64,000 nt of DNA from [Limnothrix rosea] IAM M-220 (GCF_001904615.1 NZ_MRBY01000011.1:1-64000); one strand, 5' to 3'; positions 46,747-57,813 are shown, numbered from the stretch's first letter. Numbers and translations are program-made. The notes: generated by a model from the letters alone, not told the origin.

Positions 46747-47724
46747 CTAACGAGACTGAAACGGATTCTGAACCATCGTTTTTGTCACCTGAGCCGCTTC
46801 CTGATCCAAAGCCTCAACTTCAGCGACCGCCAGCTTCCAGCCCAAAGCACCAGCATTTTCCTGCGCTTGCTTTAACGTTTTTGCACCAGGTATAGGCAAA
46901 GCCCCCTTACAAATGCACCAATTCAAAGCAACCTGGGGAATCGTTTTACGATGGAGCATCGCCAACTCCCGCAAACACCCCTGCAACCCTTGCATCCGAG
47001 GCAAAACTTGCTTAAAAACCCTGCGCCGCAATCCCTTTGGTAACGGCCGATCAAGACTATATTTTCCCGTCAGTAATCCCAGCGCCAATGGACTATAGGC
47101 AATTAACCGAATTCCCAACTCATCACACACATCTTTAACCGATAACCTTGTCACCGGATCAGTCGATAACAAAGAATATTGCACCTGAAGCGTAGCAATT
47201 GGCACTCCCCACCCTTGAAACCACGCATAAACCTTACGGAGACGTTGTCCACCAAAATTAGAAACGCCAACCCCTCGAACCTTTCCCGATTCATAAAGCT
47301 CCGCCAGCCCACGCAATAAAGATTTTTCTTGCCAAGGCGCATAATTCGCCGTTGACCAATGTAGCTGCACCAAATCCACAGGGCGTTGTAGCCGTTCAGA
47401 AGACGCTATATAGGCTCGCTTCATAGAATTAGCCGTTAATCGCCAAGGATAAGGAGCTAACTTTGTTGCCAAGACAATGTCATCCTTGCAAGCACCGCTA
47501 TAGTCTCGGGAAAATTCACCCAAAAGACTTTCACTACGACCATTGAGACGACCTGTACCATAGGAATCACCAGTATCAAATAAAGTAATCCCTTGAGACA
47601 CACAAAAATTGAAAACTTGCTGCAGTTCTGCATCCATCACCGGCGAATAGTCCCAGAGAAGTCGATTTCCCCAAGCCCAAGTTCCACAGCCCATCTGGGG
47701 CAATCTCAAATCTTCCATCATCAC
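46747..47724 (-). CDS. aldo/keto reductase
   Basis: NADPH-dependent oxidoreductase of 325 aa with a TIM barrel. Catalytic residues visible are Asp and Tyr in GITLFDTGDSYGTGRLNGRSE, Lys in IVLATKLAPYPW, and His in VDLVQLHWS. NADP-binding elements are GVSNFGGQRLRKV and the C-terminal PIPGAKTLKQAQENAGAL. The plant-type chloroplast AKR-like branch is common in cyanobacteria. Substrate unknown. Three ATG codons in a row make the exact start uncertain by two codons. Confidence 0.93.
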   Translation of the reverse strand: MMMEDLRLPQMGCGTWAWGNRLLWDYSPVMDAELQQVFNFCVSQGITLFDTGDSYGTGRLNGRSESLLGEFSRDYSGACKDDIVLATKLAPYPWRLTANSMKRAYIASSERLQRPVDLVQLHWSTANYAPWQEKSLLRGLAELYESGKVRGVGVSNFGGQRLRKVYAWFQGWGVPIATLQVQYSLLSTDPVTRLSVKDVCDELGIRLIAYSPLALGLLTGKYSLDRPLPKGLRRRVFKQVLPRMQGLQGCLRELAMLHRKTIPQVALNWCICKGALPIPGAKTLKQAQENAGALGWKLAVAEVEALDQEAAQVTKTMVQNPFQSR

Positions 47725-48140
47725 TTAAATAAACCTTAAAGCCAACACTCGCCTTCGAATAGCATCCCTCTCAAAACCAAGTTTTAGTTACGACTAAAAA
47801 CCTACCAGCAAACAAGCAAAGCCACCCCAAAGTAAGCGAAAATACTTAACCAATCCAATCATGAGCTCCCAGTGATCTCCGTATCCCCTACCCAAAGCAT
47901 ATACGTAAAATCACCAAGAACCGACGCCATAGCCATCAACTTTTCAGCATATTCAAAAATTTCTTTAATTATCCCTAGAACTGATTTTGAATGGCGATCA
48001 TCATCAGAAGTTTCTATTGAATTTTTGTGACTACAGCGTGATATGATTGCACGTGGTTTGATGGCACGTCCTTGATTTCAGGGAGTAAACGATAGCTTTT
48101 AAACTTGATCAATTATGTTGGTCTCCAATCATAACTAAGT
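47725..48140. other. 416-bp divergent region upstream of the atp operon
   Basis: Contains the promoter of the ATP synthase operon. A TATGAT hexamer at about 48041-48046, with TTGAAT 19 bases upstream, is a possible sigma-70-type promoter with a long spacer. No RNA gene or large repeat is recognised. Confidence 0.4.
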
Positions 48141-48587
48141 GTGAATTCACCTAATTCTCCAGATACACCAATTGATTCAGATTTATCTGAAACAGGCGAA
48201 TCTAGAAAATCGATGGAAGAGTACTACTTGCTCAAAAAATCGATACTAGTTTTAGCCGTATCTATGACGGGGATCATTTTTCCCGTTGTTTGGATCTCAT
48301 TATCTTTCGATACCGCAGTAAGTTACCTACTTGGTGCCACAGTCGGAATAATTTATCTGAGAATGCTGGCGAAGGATGTAGAAAAGATTAATACTAATGA
48401 AACTCGGGGTGCTTCCGGACGCTTGGCAATATTTGCTGGAGTTATCGTGTTAGCCGCTCGCGTTGATAAGTTTTCGATTCTACCTGTTTTTCTTGGCTTT
48501 TTAACCTACAAGGTTGCCATTGTTTTCTATGTACTGTTCACCAGTGTAGTTCCAATGTTTAGCCAGAAAGCAAATAATTCACAGTAG
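48141..48587 (+). CDS. atpI: ATP synthase accessory subunit I (Atp1)
   Basis: Small membrane protein of 148 aa at the head of the ATP synthase operon. It starts with a GTG and has four hydrophobic segments ([70 protein letters not shown]). Its gene is called atp1 in cyanobacteria and acts in assembling the c-ring (family knowledge). It is followed 38 bases later by the a subunit gene. Confidence 0.93.
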   Translation: MNSPNSPDTPIDSDLSETGESRKSMEEYYLLKKSILVLAVSMTGIIFPVVWISLSFDTAVSYLLGATVGIIYLRMLAKDVEKINTNETRGASGRLAIFAGVIVLAARVDKFSILPVFLGFLTYKVAIVFYVLFTSVVPMFSQKANNSQ

Positions 48588-48625
48588 TTAATTTTCTTGT
48601 TGAAGAACTGGGGAAAGATCATCGC

Positions 48626-49366
48626 ATGCAGATGTTCGATAGTTTATTGTCACTTCAATTTTTTCCCCTCGCTGAACTAGAAGTCGGTAAGCACCTTTAT
48701 TGGGAATTCGGCGGTCTTCGTGTCCATGGTCAGGTTTTTCTGACATCCTGGTTCGTTATCGCAATTCTCCTTGTTGCTTCTTTTCTCGCAAGTAAAAATG
48801 TTCAGCGTATTCCTAGCGGTCTTCAGAACCTAATGGAATATGTACTAGATTTCTTGCGTGACCTAGCGAAAAATCAAATTGGGGAAAAAGAGTATCGTCC
48901 TTGGGTTCCCTTTGTCGGTACTTTATTCTTATTCATTTTTGTGTCTAATTGGTCTGGCGCACTTCTCCCATGGAAACTTATTGGTCTTCCAGAAGGAGAA
49001 CTTGCAGCACCAACTAATGACATCAATACAACAGTTGCCTTGGCACTGTTAACATCCCTTGCATATTTTTATGCTGGCTTCAAGAAGAAAGGATTAGGCT
49101 ACGTCTCAAAGTATGTTCAACCTACTATTGTTTTGTTGCCCATCAATATTCTTGAAGATTTCACCAAGCCTTTATCCCTGAGTTTTCGTCTTTTCGGAAA
49201 CATACTAGCTGACGAACTAGTAGTAGGAGTACTGGTATTATTGGTGCCTTTATTTATTCCTGTTCCTGTAATGGCTCTAGGCTTATTTACCAGTGCTATC
49301 CAAGCATTAGTATTTGCCACATTAGCGGCTGTATACATTGGTGAAGCTCTCGAAGATCACCACTAA
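48626..49366 (+). CDS. atpB: ATP synthase subunit a (Fo)
   Basis: Fo proton channel subunit of 246 aa (atpI in the older cyanobacterial naming). The conserved helix with the essential Arg is seen in [21 protein letters not shown], and the final helix in [43 protein letters not shown] is the typical cyanobacterial N-terminal region. Membrane protein with about five helices. It lies 38 bases after atpI and 195 bases before the c subunit gene. Confidence 0.97.
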   Translation: MQMFDSLLSLQFFPLAELEVGKHLYWEFGGLRVHGQVFLTSWFVIAILLVASFLASKNVQRIPSGLQNLMEYVLDFLRDLAKNQIGEKEYRPWVPFVGTLFLFIFVSNWSGALLPWKLIGLPEGELAAPTNDINTTVALALLTSLAYFYAGFKKKGLGYVSKYVQPTIVLLPINILEDFTKPLSLSFRLFGNILADELVVGVLVLLVPLFIPVPVMALGLFTSAIQALVFATLAAVYIGEALEDHH

Positions 49367-49540
49367 ACAACATATAAATTGATTAGGCGAAATGGTGTGA
49401 GACAAGTTAATCACTTACTTCTCTTTTGCTACTTCGCTTAACTTCATAGCCAAAAAATTACTGGTAATAGTATTTTTTAGGCATTTTCTGTTAACTTTTG
49501 TGTTGGGAATCGTCATCCCAAGTTCTTGTAAACTTTTTAA

Positions 49541-49807
<267 letters not shown>

Positions 49808-49932
49808 ATTTTGGTGAAGGCTCGGGCCATGTTCAATTGGCCTGAGTTTGCTTTGGTTTCCGAAGTTTAGGAGTAATTCTCTAAAATATACAAACCGATT
49901 CATAGACCCAAATACGGTGGGGTCAAGTAATA

Positions 49933-50418
49933 ATGACGCACTGGACACTTTTTTTAGCAACAGAAGCAGTGGAAAAAACCGCAGAGGGTGGTCTTTTCGA
50001 TTTTGATGCAACTCTGCCTTTGATGGCAATTCAAATTCTTGTATTGGCTGCTGTCCTGAATAAGCTCTTTTACAAGCCTATTGGTGAAGTAATTGATGAG
50101 CGTTCGGATTATATCCGAACAAATTTATTAGGAGCGAAAGAGCGCCAAGAAAAGGCAGAAAGCCTTGCTATTCAATATGAGCAAGAATTGCGTGATGTTC
50201 GTCGAGAGGCTCAAGAAGTGATCGCGGCGGCTCAGGCAGATGCTCAAAAAGTTGTAGCTAAGGAAATGAAGCTTGCTCAGGAGCAAGCTTTAGCTGAACG
50301 AGAAAAGGTTGCCTTAGAAATTGAAGCGCAGCGCAAGTCTGCATTTGAATCCTTAGAGCGAGATGTCGACGGGCTGACTAGTCAGATTGTTGAAAAGCTC
50401 ATTGGAGCTGGATCTTAA
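49933..50418 (+). CDS. atpF2: ATP synthase subunit b'
   Basis: Second, divergent peripheral-stalk subunit of 161 aa (called atpG in cyanobacterial naming). One N-terminal TM helix ([19 protein letters not shown], about residues 29-47) is followed by a long charged coiled coil to the end. The heterodimeric b/b' stalk is characteristic of photosynthetic organisms. It is adjacent to the b gene. Confidence 0.95.
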   Translation: MTHWTLFLATEAVEKTAEGGLFDFDATLPLMAIQILVLAAVLNKLFYKPIGEVIDERSDYIRTNLLGAKERQEKAESLAIQYEQELRDVRREAQEVIAAAQADAQKVVAKEMKLAQEQALAEREKVALEIEAQRKSAFESLERDVDGLTSQIVEKLIGAGS

Positions 50419-50559
50419 GACTTTGCTTCGAGTAAGTTCATAGGTTTTTTTCGCTGCTGAGATGGAAGCCTGTTGAAATTTAGTTTCAATTGAGTGGTTA
50501 TCCATCGCTTTTTAGATGTACACACCGTAAGCAAAATAACGCTGAGGTAGAGCGATATC

Positions 50560-51087
50560 ATGGGATTTTTTTCCTATTTTGCCACCGCATCAGAGGGTGG
50601 TTTTCATTTAAACTTCGATATTTTTGAAGCGAATCTTGTCAATCTTGGGATTATCCTTGTGCTTCTTTTCGTTTACGGACGGAAGTTCATTAGCAATCTT
50701 TTAAATGAGCGTAAAGCAAAAATTGTTGCTGACTTAGAAGATGCAGAAACTCGCATGAATAGTGCGAAAGCTGCGTTGACTAAGGCGCAAAAGGATCTTG
50801 AGCAGGCTCAACAGCAGGCTCAGGTTATCCGTGAGGAAGCACAAGTTTCGGCTGAGAAAGCTAAGTCTAATGTTTTAGCTCAAGGACGTGAAGAAATTGA
50901 GAAACTTAAGGCTAATGCTGTTAAGGAGCTTGATAACGAGCAGGCAAAAGTAATTGCTGATCTGAAGCAGCGTATTGCACAGCTTGCTTTAGAAAGGGTT
51001 GAGAGTGAATTGCGAGATCGCCTTGATGATGCTTCCCAGTCGAAACTGATTGATCGTAGTATTGCTCAGCTAGGAGGTAACTCATGA
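50560..51087 (+). CDS. atpF: ATP synthase subunit b
   Basis: Peripheral-stalk subunit of 175 aa with an N-terminal TM helix (NLVNLGIILVLLFVYGRKFI, about residues 25-44) and a long coiled coil, followed by the C-terminal delta-contact region. The GGFHLNFDIFEANLVNL stretch is typical of cyanobacterial AtpF. Its TGA stop overlaps the ATG of the delta gene by four bases (ATGA). Confidence 0.96.
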   Translation: MGFFSYFATASEGGFHLNFDIFEANLVNLGIILVLLFVYGRKFISNLLNERKAKIVADLEDAETRMNSAKAALTKAQKDLEQAQQQAQVIREEAQVSAEKAKSNVLAQGREEIEKLKANAVKELDNEQAKVIADLKQRIAQLALERVESELRDRLDDASQSKLIDRSIAQLGGNS

Positions 51088-51641
51088 AAGGAAGTGCAAT
51101 GAGTGCTCAATTGGTCGAGCCTTATGCTGAGGCGTTAATGTCTCTGGCGAAGGATATAGGCAAAGTGGATGACTTTGCTGACTATTCCCGGTCTTTTCTC
51201 GCTGCATTTAAGGAATCAGAGGAATTCCGCTCTTTTATCGTTAATCCTCTGCTTGATGCCGAAGACCAAAAAGGTATTTTGGCGAGCATCTGCGGTAAAG
51301 ATGTTGACGCTTATTTTTTAAATTTTCTATTCTTGTTGGTGGATCGCCGTCGCATTGCTTTTGCGGAGGCTCTTTTTGAGCGGTTTATCGCATTACAACG
51401 AGAGTTGAAAAATATTGTTTTAGCTAAAGTCACTTGTGCAACGGCTTTAAACCGTGAACAAGAGGATGCGATTGTCGATCAAGTTAAATCAATAACTGGT
51501 GCGAATAATGTAGAACTAGACATCACGACTGATGCCAGCTTGATTGGTGGCGTGATTATTAAAGTTGGTTCTCAGGTATTCGATGCCAGCCTGAAAGGGC
51601 AACTTCGACGGATTGGCATGGGTTTATTAAGTACAAATTAA
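51084..51641 (+). CDS. atpH: ATP synthase subunit delta
   Basis: Protein of 185 aa connecting F1 to the peripheral stalk (atpD in cyanobacterial naming). It has EPYAEALMSLAKD at the N-terminus, FLFLLVDRRRIAFAEALFERF in the middle and a C-terminal DASLIGGVIIKVGSQVFDASLKGQL. Two starts are possible: the ATG at 51084, which has a strong GGAGG 8 bases upstream and overlaps atpF, and an ATG at 51099 (MSAQLVEP). I keep the first. Confidence 0.96.
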   Translation: MKGSAMSAQLVEPYAEALMSLAKDIGKVDDFADYSRSFLAAFKESEEFRSFIVNPLLDAEDQKGILASICGKDVDAYFLNFLFLLVDRRRIAFAEALFERFIALQRELKNIVLAKVTCATALNREQEDAIVDQVKSITGANNVELDITTDASLIGGVIIKVGSQVFDASLKGQLRRIGMGLLSTN

Positions 51642-51745
51642 TATTTTCCATTGCTCCCTAGGTAGGGCGATTCTATGAAACTCCTTGAGTTTAAAGTGTC
51701 TCTATAGACTGTCCCTCAAATTAACCGTTATATAGCAGTATAGAC

Positions 51746-53263
51746 ATGATTAATATTAGACCCGACGAAATTAGTAGTATTATTCGTCAACAAATTGAGT
51801 CTTATGACCAAAAGGTTCAAGTCGATAATGTAGGAACCGTGCTTAAAGTCGGTGATGGCATCGCCCGTATCTACGGTCTTGAGCAAGCTATGTCAGGCGA
51901 ACTTCTTGAGTTTGAAGATGGCACAGTTGGTATCGCCCTTAATCTTGAAGAGGATAATGTGGGTGCGGTATTGATGGGCGATGGCCGTGATATTCAGGAA
52001 GGTAGCAATGTTAAAGCTACTGGTCGTATTGCTGAAATCCCTGTTGGTGATGCCATTGTTGGTCGTGTTGTCGATGCCCTTGCTCGTCCGCTCGATGGTA
52101 AAGGTGACATTGCCGCAACTGATAATCGCTTGATTGAGTTCATGGCGCCTGGCATTATTGATCGCCGTTCTGTTCATGAACCAATGCAGACAGGTATTAC
52201 TGCGATTGATGCGATGATTCCGGTTGGTCGTGGACAGCGTGAACTTATTATTGGTGACCGCCAAACTGGTAAGACTGCTGTTGCTGTTGACACTATCATT
52301 AACCAAGCTGATCAAGATGTGGTTTGTGTCTATGTTGCAGTTGGTCAAAAGGCTTCTACTGTTGCGCAGGTTGTTGCAACTCTTGAAGCTAAAGGTGCTC
52401 TTGACTACACTGTTGTGGTTGCGGCTAATGCTAATGATCCTGCCACTCTTCAATATCTCGCGCCTTATACTGGTGCGGCGATCGCCGAGTACTTTATGTA
52501 CAAAGGCAAAGCAACACTTGTGGTTTACGATGACTTGACGAAGCAAGCACAGGCTTACCGTCAAATGTCTCTCTTGCTCCGTCGTCCACCCGGACGTGAA
52601 GCATATCCTGGTGATGTCTTCTATCTGCACTCTCGTCTTCTTGAGCGTGCTGCAAAGCTCAGCGATAAGCTCGGTGGTGGTAGTATGACGGCATTACCGA
52701 TCATTGAGACCCAAGCGGGTGACGTATCGGCGTATATCCCGACAAACGTTATTTCGATTACTGACGGTCAAATCTTCTTGTCTTCTGACCTCTTTAATGC
52801 TGGTTTCCGTCCTGCAATTAACGCGGGTATTTCTGTTTCTCGTGTCGGTTCTGCGGCACAAACGAAAGCCATGAAGAAGGTTGCCGGTAAGTTGAAGCTT
52901 GAATTGGCTCAATTTGCTGAACTGGAAGCATTTGCACAGTTTGCCTCTGATCTTGATGCTGCGACTCAGAATCAGTTGGCTCGTGGTCAGCGCCTACGTC
53001 AAATTCTTAAGCAGCCTCAAAATTCTCCTCTCTCTGTTGCTGAGCAAGTTGCTATTGTTTATGCTGGCTTGAATGGTTACCTTGATGAGATTCCTGTTGA
53101 TCAGGTGGTTGAATTCACTACTGGCCTACGTCAATATTTAGCGACGAGTAAAGCTAAGTATGGTGAAATTATTGCGGCTGAAGCGAAGCTCACTGATGAG
53201 GCAGAAACTCTCCTCAAAGAGGCGATCGCCGAGCAAAAGCAAGCTTTCTCTGTTTCTGCATAA
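51746..53263 (+). CDS. atpA: ATP synthase subunit alpha
   Basis: F1 alpha subunit of 505 aa. It shows [15 protein letters not shown], the P-loop [13 protein letters not shown], and the conserved [41 protein letters not shown] segment that carries the alpha-type Arg finger; the signature [17 protein letters not shown] is also present. Length is normal. The spacing of 104 bases after the delta gene is larger than elsewhere in the operon, with no terminator visible. Confidence 0.98.
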   Translation: MINIRPDEISSIIRQQIESYDQKVQVDNVGTVLKVGDGIARIYGLEQAMSGELLEFEDGTVGIALNLEEDNVGAVLMGDGRDIQEGSNVKATGRIAEIPVGDAIVGRVVDALARPLDGKGDIAATDNRLIEFMAPGIIDRRSVHEPMQTGITAIDAMIPVGRGQRELIIGDRQTGKTAVAVDTIINQADQDVVCVYVAVGQKASTVAQVVATLEAKGALDYTVVVAANANDPATLQYLAPYTGAAIAEYFMYKGKATLVVYDDLTKQAQAYRQMSLLLRRPPGREAYPGDVFYLHSRLLERAAKLSDKLGGGSMTALPIIETQAGDVSAYIPTNVISITDGQIFLSSDLFNAGFRPAINAGISVSRVGSAAQTKAMKKVAGKLKLELAQFAELEAFAQFASDLDAATQNQLARGQRLRQILKQPQNSPLSVAEQVAIVYAGLNGYLDEIPVDQVVEFTTGLRQYLATSKAKYGEIIAAEAKLTDEAETLLKEAIAEQKQAFSVSA

Positions 53264-53335
53264 CTATTAATGGGTCACCTACCTTTGGCATAAATAAAGG
53301 TGGGTGACTTGGGGTCGAACTAAGGGATATTAACT

Positions 53336-54280
53336 ATGCCAAACCTAAAGGGAATTCGTGACCGAATCCAATCGGTGAAAAACACCAAAAAAATTACCGA
53401 AGCGATGCGTCTGGTTGCGGCTGCAAAAGTCCGCCGGGCACAAGAGCAGGTAACCTCGACTCGTCCTTTTGCCAATACATTATTACAAGTTTTGTATGGT
53501 CTAAAGAGCCGTCTGCGTTTAGAAGAAGCAGATTTGCCTCTTTTAAAACAACGCGATGTTAAGTCTATTGGTTTACTTGTGATTACAGGCGATCGCGGAC
53601 TATGTGGTGGTTATAACGCTAACATTATTCGTAAAGCAGAACAGCGCGCTAAAGAGCTAGAAAAACAAGGGATTAAATATACTTTTGTGCTCGTTGGTCG
53701 TAAGGCAGTTCAGTATTTCCAAAATCGAGATGTACCTATCAGTAAAACCTATGCTGGTTTAGAGCAGATTCCGTCTGCCTCTGAAGCTTCACAAATTGCT
53801 GACGAATTATTGTCTCTATTTTTGTCTGGTAGTGTCGATAAGATTGAATTGATCTACACACGATTTGTTTCGTTGATTACTTCTCAACCTGTTATTCAGA
53901 CTTTGTTGCCTCTGATTCCAGAAGCTCTAACAAATACTGATGATGAGACATTTAATCTGGTTACCCGTGGTGGTAAATTTCAAGTTGAACGTTCCACCGT
54001 TCAGGCTGAGCTAAAGGAATTATCGAAGGACATGATCTTTGAGCAAGCTCCCCAAGATATCTTGAATGCTTTGTTGCCTTTGTATCTCAGTAATCAATTA
54101 TTACGAGCTTTACAAGAAGGGGCTGCTAGTGAGCTAGCTGCTCGAATGACTGCCATGAATAATGCTAGTGAGAATGCTAGTGAGTTAATGAAAGATTTGA
54201 CTCGTTCTTATAACAAGGCTCGTCAAGCGGCAATTACTCAAGAACTAGCTGAAGTTGTTGCAGGTGCTAATGCTTTGTAA
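53336..54280 (+). CDS. atpG: ATP synthase subunit gamma
   Basis: Central-stalk subunit of 314 aa (atpC in cyanobacterial naming). It has the N-terminal helix [36 protein letters not shown] (shown only by position, residues 1-36), [10 protein letters not shown], and the C-terminal helix [19 protein letters not shown]. In chloroplasts a nine-residue redox insert with two cysteines is present; the middle region here has no such Cys pair, as expected for cyanobacteria. A terminator follows. The beta and epsilon genes are not in the window, in keeping with the cyanobacterial split of the atp genes. Confidence 0.97.
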   Translation: MPNLKGIRDRIQSVKNTKKITEAMRLVAAAKVRRAQEQVTSTRPFANTLLQVLYGLKSRLRLEEADLPLLKQRDVKSIGLLVITGDRGLCGGYNANIIRKAEQRAKELEKQGIKYTFVLVGRKAVQYFQNRDVPISKTYAGLEQIPSASEASQIADELLSLFLSGSVDKIELIYTRFVSLITSQPVIQTLLPLIPEALTNTDDETFNLVTRGGKFQVERSTVQAELKELSKDMIFEQAPQDILNALLPLYLSNQLLRALQEGAASELAARMTAMNNASENASELMKDLTRSYNKARQAAITQELAEVVAGANAL

Positions 54281-54312
54281 GTTTTGAATGCCAAGTTTTA
54301 TTAATTTTAAGG

Positions 54313-54337
54313 GAGTGGTTTCGGCCACTCTTTTTTT
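54313..54337 (+). terminator. rho-independent terminator of the atp operon
   Basis: GAGTGG - TTTCGG - CCACTC stem followed by TTTTTTT, 32 bases after the gamma subunit stop codon. Confidence 0.85.
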
Positions 54338-54486
54338 ATGGAAAATAATTATTTTGTTGTGGCAGAAATAAAACAAGTTGAGAGCTTATTTAGCAAAATA
54401 AAATTTTAATTAAAGTCATTTACCTTGGCAAATCCCTCTGAAAACGTAACAATATATTATTGAACTATCAGCTTAGGGTTTTATTC

Positions 54487-55227
54487 GTGAGTCAAATTCG
54501 TACAGTTTCTGATGCCAAGCGGGATTTTTATCGTCAGCATAACCGCCCAATTAACTCGATTTTCCGTCGGGTGGTAGAAGAGCTTTTGGTGGAAATGCAC
54601 TTAGTTTCGGTCAATGTTGATTTTCGTTATGACCCTTTTTTCGCCCTTGGGGTAGTAACGTCCTTTGAACGATTTATGCAAGGCTATCGCCCTGAGTCTG
54701 ATAAGGCTTCTATTTTTAATGCGATGTGTCAGGCTGTTGGTGATGCGCCAGAAACCTATAAGAATGATGCTACTGCTCTGGTGGAGTTGGCAAAACGGTG
54801 TTCTGGTCAACAACTGATTGATTGTTTTAGCCGGGATAATCCTCCTGAGGGTGCTGGGGAGCTGTGGTCAAAGGTGGAGGCGATCGCCAAGAATGAGAAA
54901 TTCAAATATAGTCGCTTGTTTGCGATTGGACTGTATACATTTTTAGGTGAGGCTGAGCCGGCTCTGATCGAAGATGCTGATAAGCGAGATGAGATGCTTT
55001 CCACACTAACCGAGGCGATGAATTTGCCCGGTGAAAAAATGAAAAAAGATCTTGATCTTTACCGTAGTAATCTTGAAAAAATGACGCAAGTTTTAGCTGT
55101 CATTGAGGATGCTTTAGTTGCTGAGCGTAAGCGTCGTGAAAAGGCGGAGGCAGAGGCCAATAAGCCAGCAGACAATGTTGAAGAAACCCAACCGAAAGCT
55201 GAGGTTACAGATTCTCCTGCGGAGTAA
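54487..55227 (+). CDS. psb29: Psb29 / Thf1 photosystem II biogenesis factor
   Basis: Protein of 246 aa from a GTG at 54487 (SQIRTVSDAKRDFYRQHNRPI); a TTG at 54460 adds nine residues without family similarity. The family signature is RRVVEELLVEMHLVSVNVDFRYDPFFALGVVTSFERFMQGYRP (about residues 24-66), and a coiled coil lies near the C-terminus (ERKRREKAEAEANK). Psb29/Thf1 associates with FtsH and is needed for PSII repair and thylakoid biogenesis (family knowledge). It follows the atp operon terminator and is transcribed separately. Confidence 0.95.
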   Translation: MSQIRTVSDAKRDFYRQHNRPINSIFRRVVEELLVEMHLVSVNVDFRYDPFFALGVVTSFERFMQGYRPESDKASIFNAMCQAVGDAPETYKNDATALVELAKRCSGQQLIDCFSRDNPPEGAGELWSKVEAIAKNEKFKYSRLFAIGLYTFLGEAEPALIEDADKRDEMLSTLTEAMNLPGEKMKKDLDLYRSNLEKMTQVLAVIEDALVAERKRREKAEAEANKPADNVEETQPKAEVTDSPAE

Positions 55228-55287
55228 ACTGCTGCGACTAGCCTAATCCTAATTTTAAAACTCTAAGCTCTTGAGATGCCTTGGGTT

Positions 55288-55824
55288 CTATTTTTTATTG
55301 TTTTCTTTGTGGGGCAATAGGTAGGACTCAAGGTTTAGTTTTTTCGGTGGCTTGGTTTCATTGATTAGCTGGGGCTCGTTATCGGTGGGTGTAAAGGTTT
55401 CACTCTCGGCTATAAAGATTTCGCCAAAGTTACTGCTCTCTACCTGCAAATTGTGAAATTCGAGTTGTCCCCCCACTTGAATTTTTGTGCCGGATGCTGG
55501 TGGTGAAGTTTCTGTAATGACCCAAATGCTGCCAGTGGAATCTGTGATTTTGTAGGCTCCTCCTCTAATGAAAGGGGCAATTTGAGCAACGGTGCCTTGA
55601 ATTCTGATTTCTGTACCTTGTTCTAAATTTTTCAGGGAGGCGATCGCCGCTATGGAGGCATTACCGTTGCGGGCGACACGAAGCGGTGGCGGATCATCCT
55701 GTTGGGAAAAAGCGGTCCAGGGATTACAACTGACTAAACTTCCAGCAATTGAAAACGCGCATACCCAGCGACCTAAGTGACTAGCCATTGTGATTACAGA
55801 TTTATAACGAGCAAAACAAGACAT
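55288..55824 (-). CDS. lipoprotein with OB-fold-like domain
   Basis: Protein of 178 aa, or 166 aa from a second ATG at 55788 (MASHLGRWVC). That second start yields a classic lipoprotein signal: hydrophobic AFSIAGSLVSC with the lipobox LVSC. The mature part has an OB-fold-like pattern (GTEIRIQGTVAQIAPFIRGGAYKITDSTGSIWVIT, by position about residues 71-106 of the long form; then KIQVGGQLEFH), close to the tRNA_anti/BOF-type OB domains found in several cyanobacterial envelope proteins. Function unknown. Confidence 0.75.
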   Translation of the reverse strand: MSCFARYKSVITMASHLGRWVCAFSIAGSLVSCNPWTAFSQQDDPPPLRVARNGNASIAAIASLKNLEQGTEIRIQGTVAQIAPFIRGGAYKITDSTGSIWVITETSPPASGTKIQVGGQLEFHNLQVESSNFGEIFIAESETFTPTDNEPQLINETKPPKKLNLESYLLPHKENNKK

Positions 55825-56015
55825 GAATCTCTAGTGTATCCGACGTACAGCTTTCTTTTTTGATAGCCGATCGCCGGAATTTTTGGGCAAACTGTTACCA
55901 ATTAACAATTAGTTTAAATAAACATCTCTAATGTTTTTGTTTCGAGACCTCCTGACCAAGGGAGATGACGACAGTTGTTAGAATTAACTCCATTCTTTTG
56001 GTAGTAGGGCGGTCT

Positions 56016-57629
56016 ATGGCTAGTAATCAAGGGGTTTGGATTTATGATACAACGCTACGAGATGGCTCCCAGCGCGAGGGTTTATCGTTATCCTTTGAAG
56101 ATAAAATTCGTATTGCCCAAACCTTGGATGACATGGGTGTGCCTTTCATTGAGGGGGGCTGGCCGGGAGCAAATCCGAAGGATGTCCAGTTCTTTTGGCA
56201 TTTGCGGGAAAATCCCCTGAAGCAGGCTCAGGTTGTGGCCTTTTGTTCGACTCGTCGTCCCCAGCTCGCGGCTCAGGATGACAAGCTTTTAAAAGCAATT
56301 TTGGCTGCTGAGACTTTGTGGGTGACAATTTTTGGGAAGTCTTGGGATCTACATGTCACGGAAGGTCTGCACACTAGCCTTGAAGAAAATTTAGCGATGA
56401 TCGACGATAGTATCCGGTTTTTGAAAGGTCAAGGTCGTCGGGTAATTTATGATGCGGAACATTGGTTTGATGGTTACAAAAATAATCCTGAATATGCGCT
56501 GCAAACGTTAAAAACGGCGGCGATCGCCGGGGCTGAGTGGCTTGTTTTATGTGATACTAACGGCGGCACATTGCCCCATGAGGTGACCGCAATTATTGTA
56601 GAAATTCGTGAAAAATTACCGGATCTAGAAGTGCCCTTAGGGATTCACACCCACAATGATGCGGGCATGGCAGAGGCTAATGCGGTGGTGGCGGTGCAGG
56701 CTGGTGCGACGATGGTTCAGGGAACCATTAATGGCTATGGTGAACGGTGTGGTAATGCCAATCTCTGTACGCTCATCCCAACGTTACAGCTTAAGCTTAA
56801 CTACCAATGTTTGGAGACCGCTGCCTTAGGGCGTTTAACTGCGACTAGCCGTTTAGTGAGTGAAATTGCGAATCTTGCGCCCAATGAACATGCGCCTTAT
56901 GTGGGGCGATCGGCCTTTGCCCATAAGGGTGGCATCCATGTGTCGGCGGTGCAAAAAAATCCGTTGACCTATGAGCATATCCCACCGGAATCGATTGGTA
57001 ATGAACGGCGGATTGTGATTTCGGATCAGTCGGGGCTGAGTAATATTTTGTCGAAGGCGCGGAGTTTTGGTATTGAGCTGGATAAGGATAATCCTGAATG
57101 TCGGGCAATTCTCCAGCAGCTTAAGGATTTGGAGCATGAAGGTTATCAATTTGAGGCGGCGGAGGCGAGTTTTAAGTTACTGATTCGGTCGGCTTTGGGG
57201 CAACGGCAGGAGTTCTTTTCTTTGCAGGGGTTCCATGTGAATTGTGATGTGGGGGATGGTGCGAGTCTGGCGATCGCCACCATTAAGTTGGAAGTTCACG
57301 GTAAAAAATTACTAGAGGCGGCGGAAGGGAATGGCCCTGTTGCGGCGTTGGATTCGGCTTTACGTAAGGCTTTAACGAAATTTTATCCGGCGATCGCCAC
57401 CTTTAGTTTGACCGATTACAAAGTGCGGATTTTAGAGGGGGCGGCAGGCACTGAGGCGAAAACGCGGGTGTTGGTGGAGTCGAGCGATGGCCAAACCCGG
57501 TGGACAACGGTGGGGGTGTCAAAGAATATTTTAGAAGCATCCTATCGTGCTGTGGTGGAGGGCATCGAATATGGCTTGTTGATGCATTCGCCCTATCCGT
57601 CTGTGCCTTTACCTGTCCATTCGCTGTAG
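56016..57629 (+). CDS. cimA: (R)-citramalate synthase
   Basis: Claisen condensing enzyme of the DRE-TIM metallolyase family, joining pyruvate and acetyl-CoA to citramalate for the threonine-independent isoleucine pathway; 537 aa. Motifs: DTTLRDGSQREGLSLS (DRDG-type catalytic start), IEGGWPGANPKDV, CDTNGGTLPHEV, HTHNDAGMAEANA, and GTINGYGERCGNANL, then the C-terminal LeuA-type regulatory domain. The GGWPGANPKD pattern separates CimA from LeuA. The frame is open from an ATG at 55965; the ATG at 56016 matches the family start. The MITE-like element begins 3 bases after the stop. Confidence 0.92.
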   Translation: MASNQGVWIYDTTLRDGSQREGLSLSFEDKIRIAQTLDDMGVPFIEGGWPGANPKDVQFFWHLRENPLKQAQVVAFCSTRRPQLAAQDDKLLKAILAAETLWVTIFGKSWDLHVTEGLHTSLEENLAMIDDSIRFLKGQGRRVIYDAEHWFDGYKNNPEYALQTLKTAAIAGAEWLVLCDTNGGTLPHEVTAIIVEIREKLPDLEVPLGIHTHNDAGMAEANAVVAVQAGATMVQGTINGYGERCGNANLCTLIPTLQLKLNYQCLETAALGRLTATSRLVSEIANLAPNEHAPYVGRSAFAHKGGIHVSAVQKNPLTYEHIPPESIGNERRIVISDQSGLSNILSKARSFGIELDKDNPECRAILQQLKDLEHEGYQFEAAEASFKLLIRSALGQRQEFFSLQGFHVNCDVGDGASLAIATIKLEVHGKKLLEAAEGNGPVAALDSALRKALTKFYPAIATFSLTDYKVRILEGAAGTEAKTRVLVESSDGQTRWTTVGVSKNILEASYRAVVEGIEYGLLMHSPYPSVPLPVHSL

Positions 57630-57631
57630 GC

Positions 57632-57811
57632 TAACCTCAGTTCGGGTTAAGGATTTCGCCTCAATGCTTCAGAGAAAAGGAGACACGGGGAATCAACTGC
57701 TACTCGCATTTTTTGATCTCTACAATTGTTTGCATGAAAAATCTCCCCATCACTCGCTCTCCCTTTCACCGCGTCGTCATTCTAGACCATTCCTAAACCG
57801 AACTTAGGTTA
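57632..57811 (-). mobile_element. MITE-like element, copy 3, diverged (180 bp)
   Basis: Inverted relative to copies 1 and 2. It has longer and better-matched inverted ends: TAACCTCAGTTCGGGTTAAGG on the left and TAACCTAAGTTCGGTTTAGG as reverse complement of the right. TA dinucleotides border it. Its minus strand shares with the other copies GACGCGGTGAA, GGGAGAGCGAG, ATGCAAACAAT, TCAAAAAATGC and CCCCGTGTCTCC in the same order. It fits exactly into the gap between convergent cimA and the permease gene. It may act as a bidirectional 3' hairpin there. Confidence 0.75.
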
Positions 57812-57813
57812 AG

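Noticed and set aside
51893-52630. 245-codon open frame antisense to atpA
   Set aside because: It is an antisense shadow of a highly conserved coding sequence with biased codons; its composition (Asn, Thr and Arg rich) matches no protein family and there is no ribosome-binding site.
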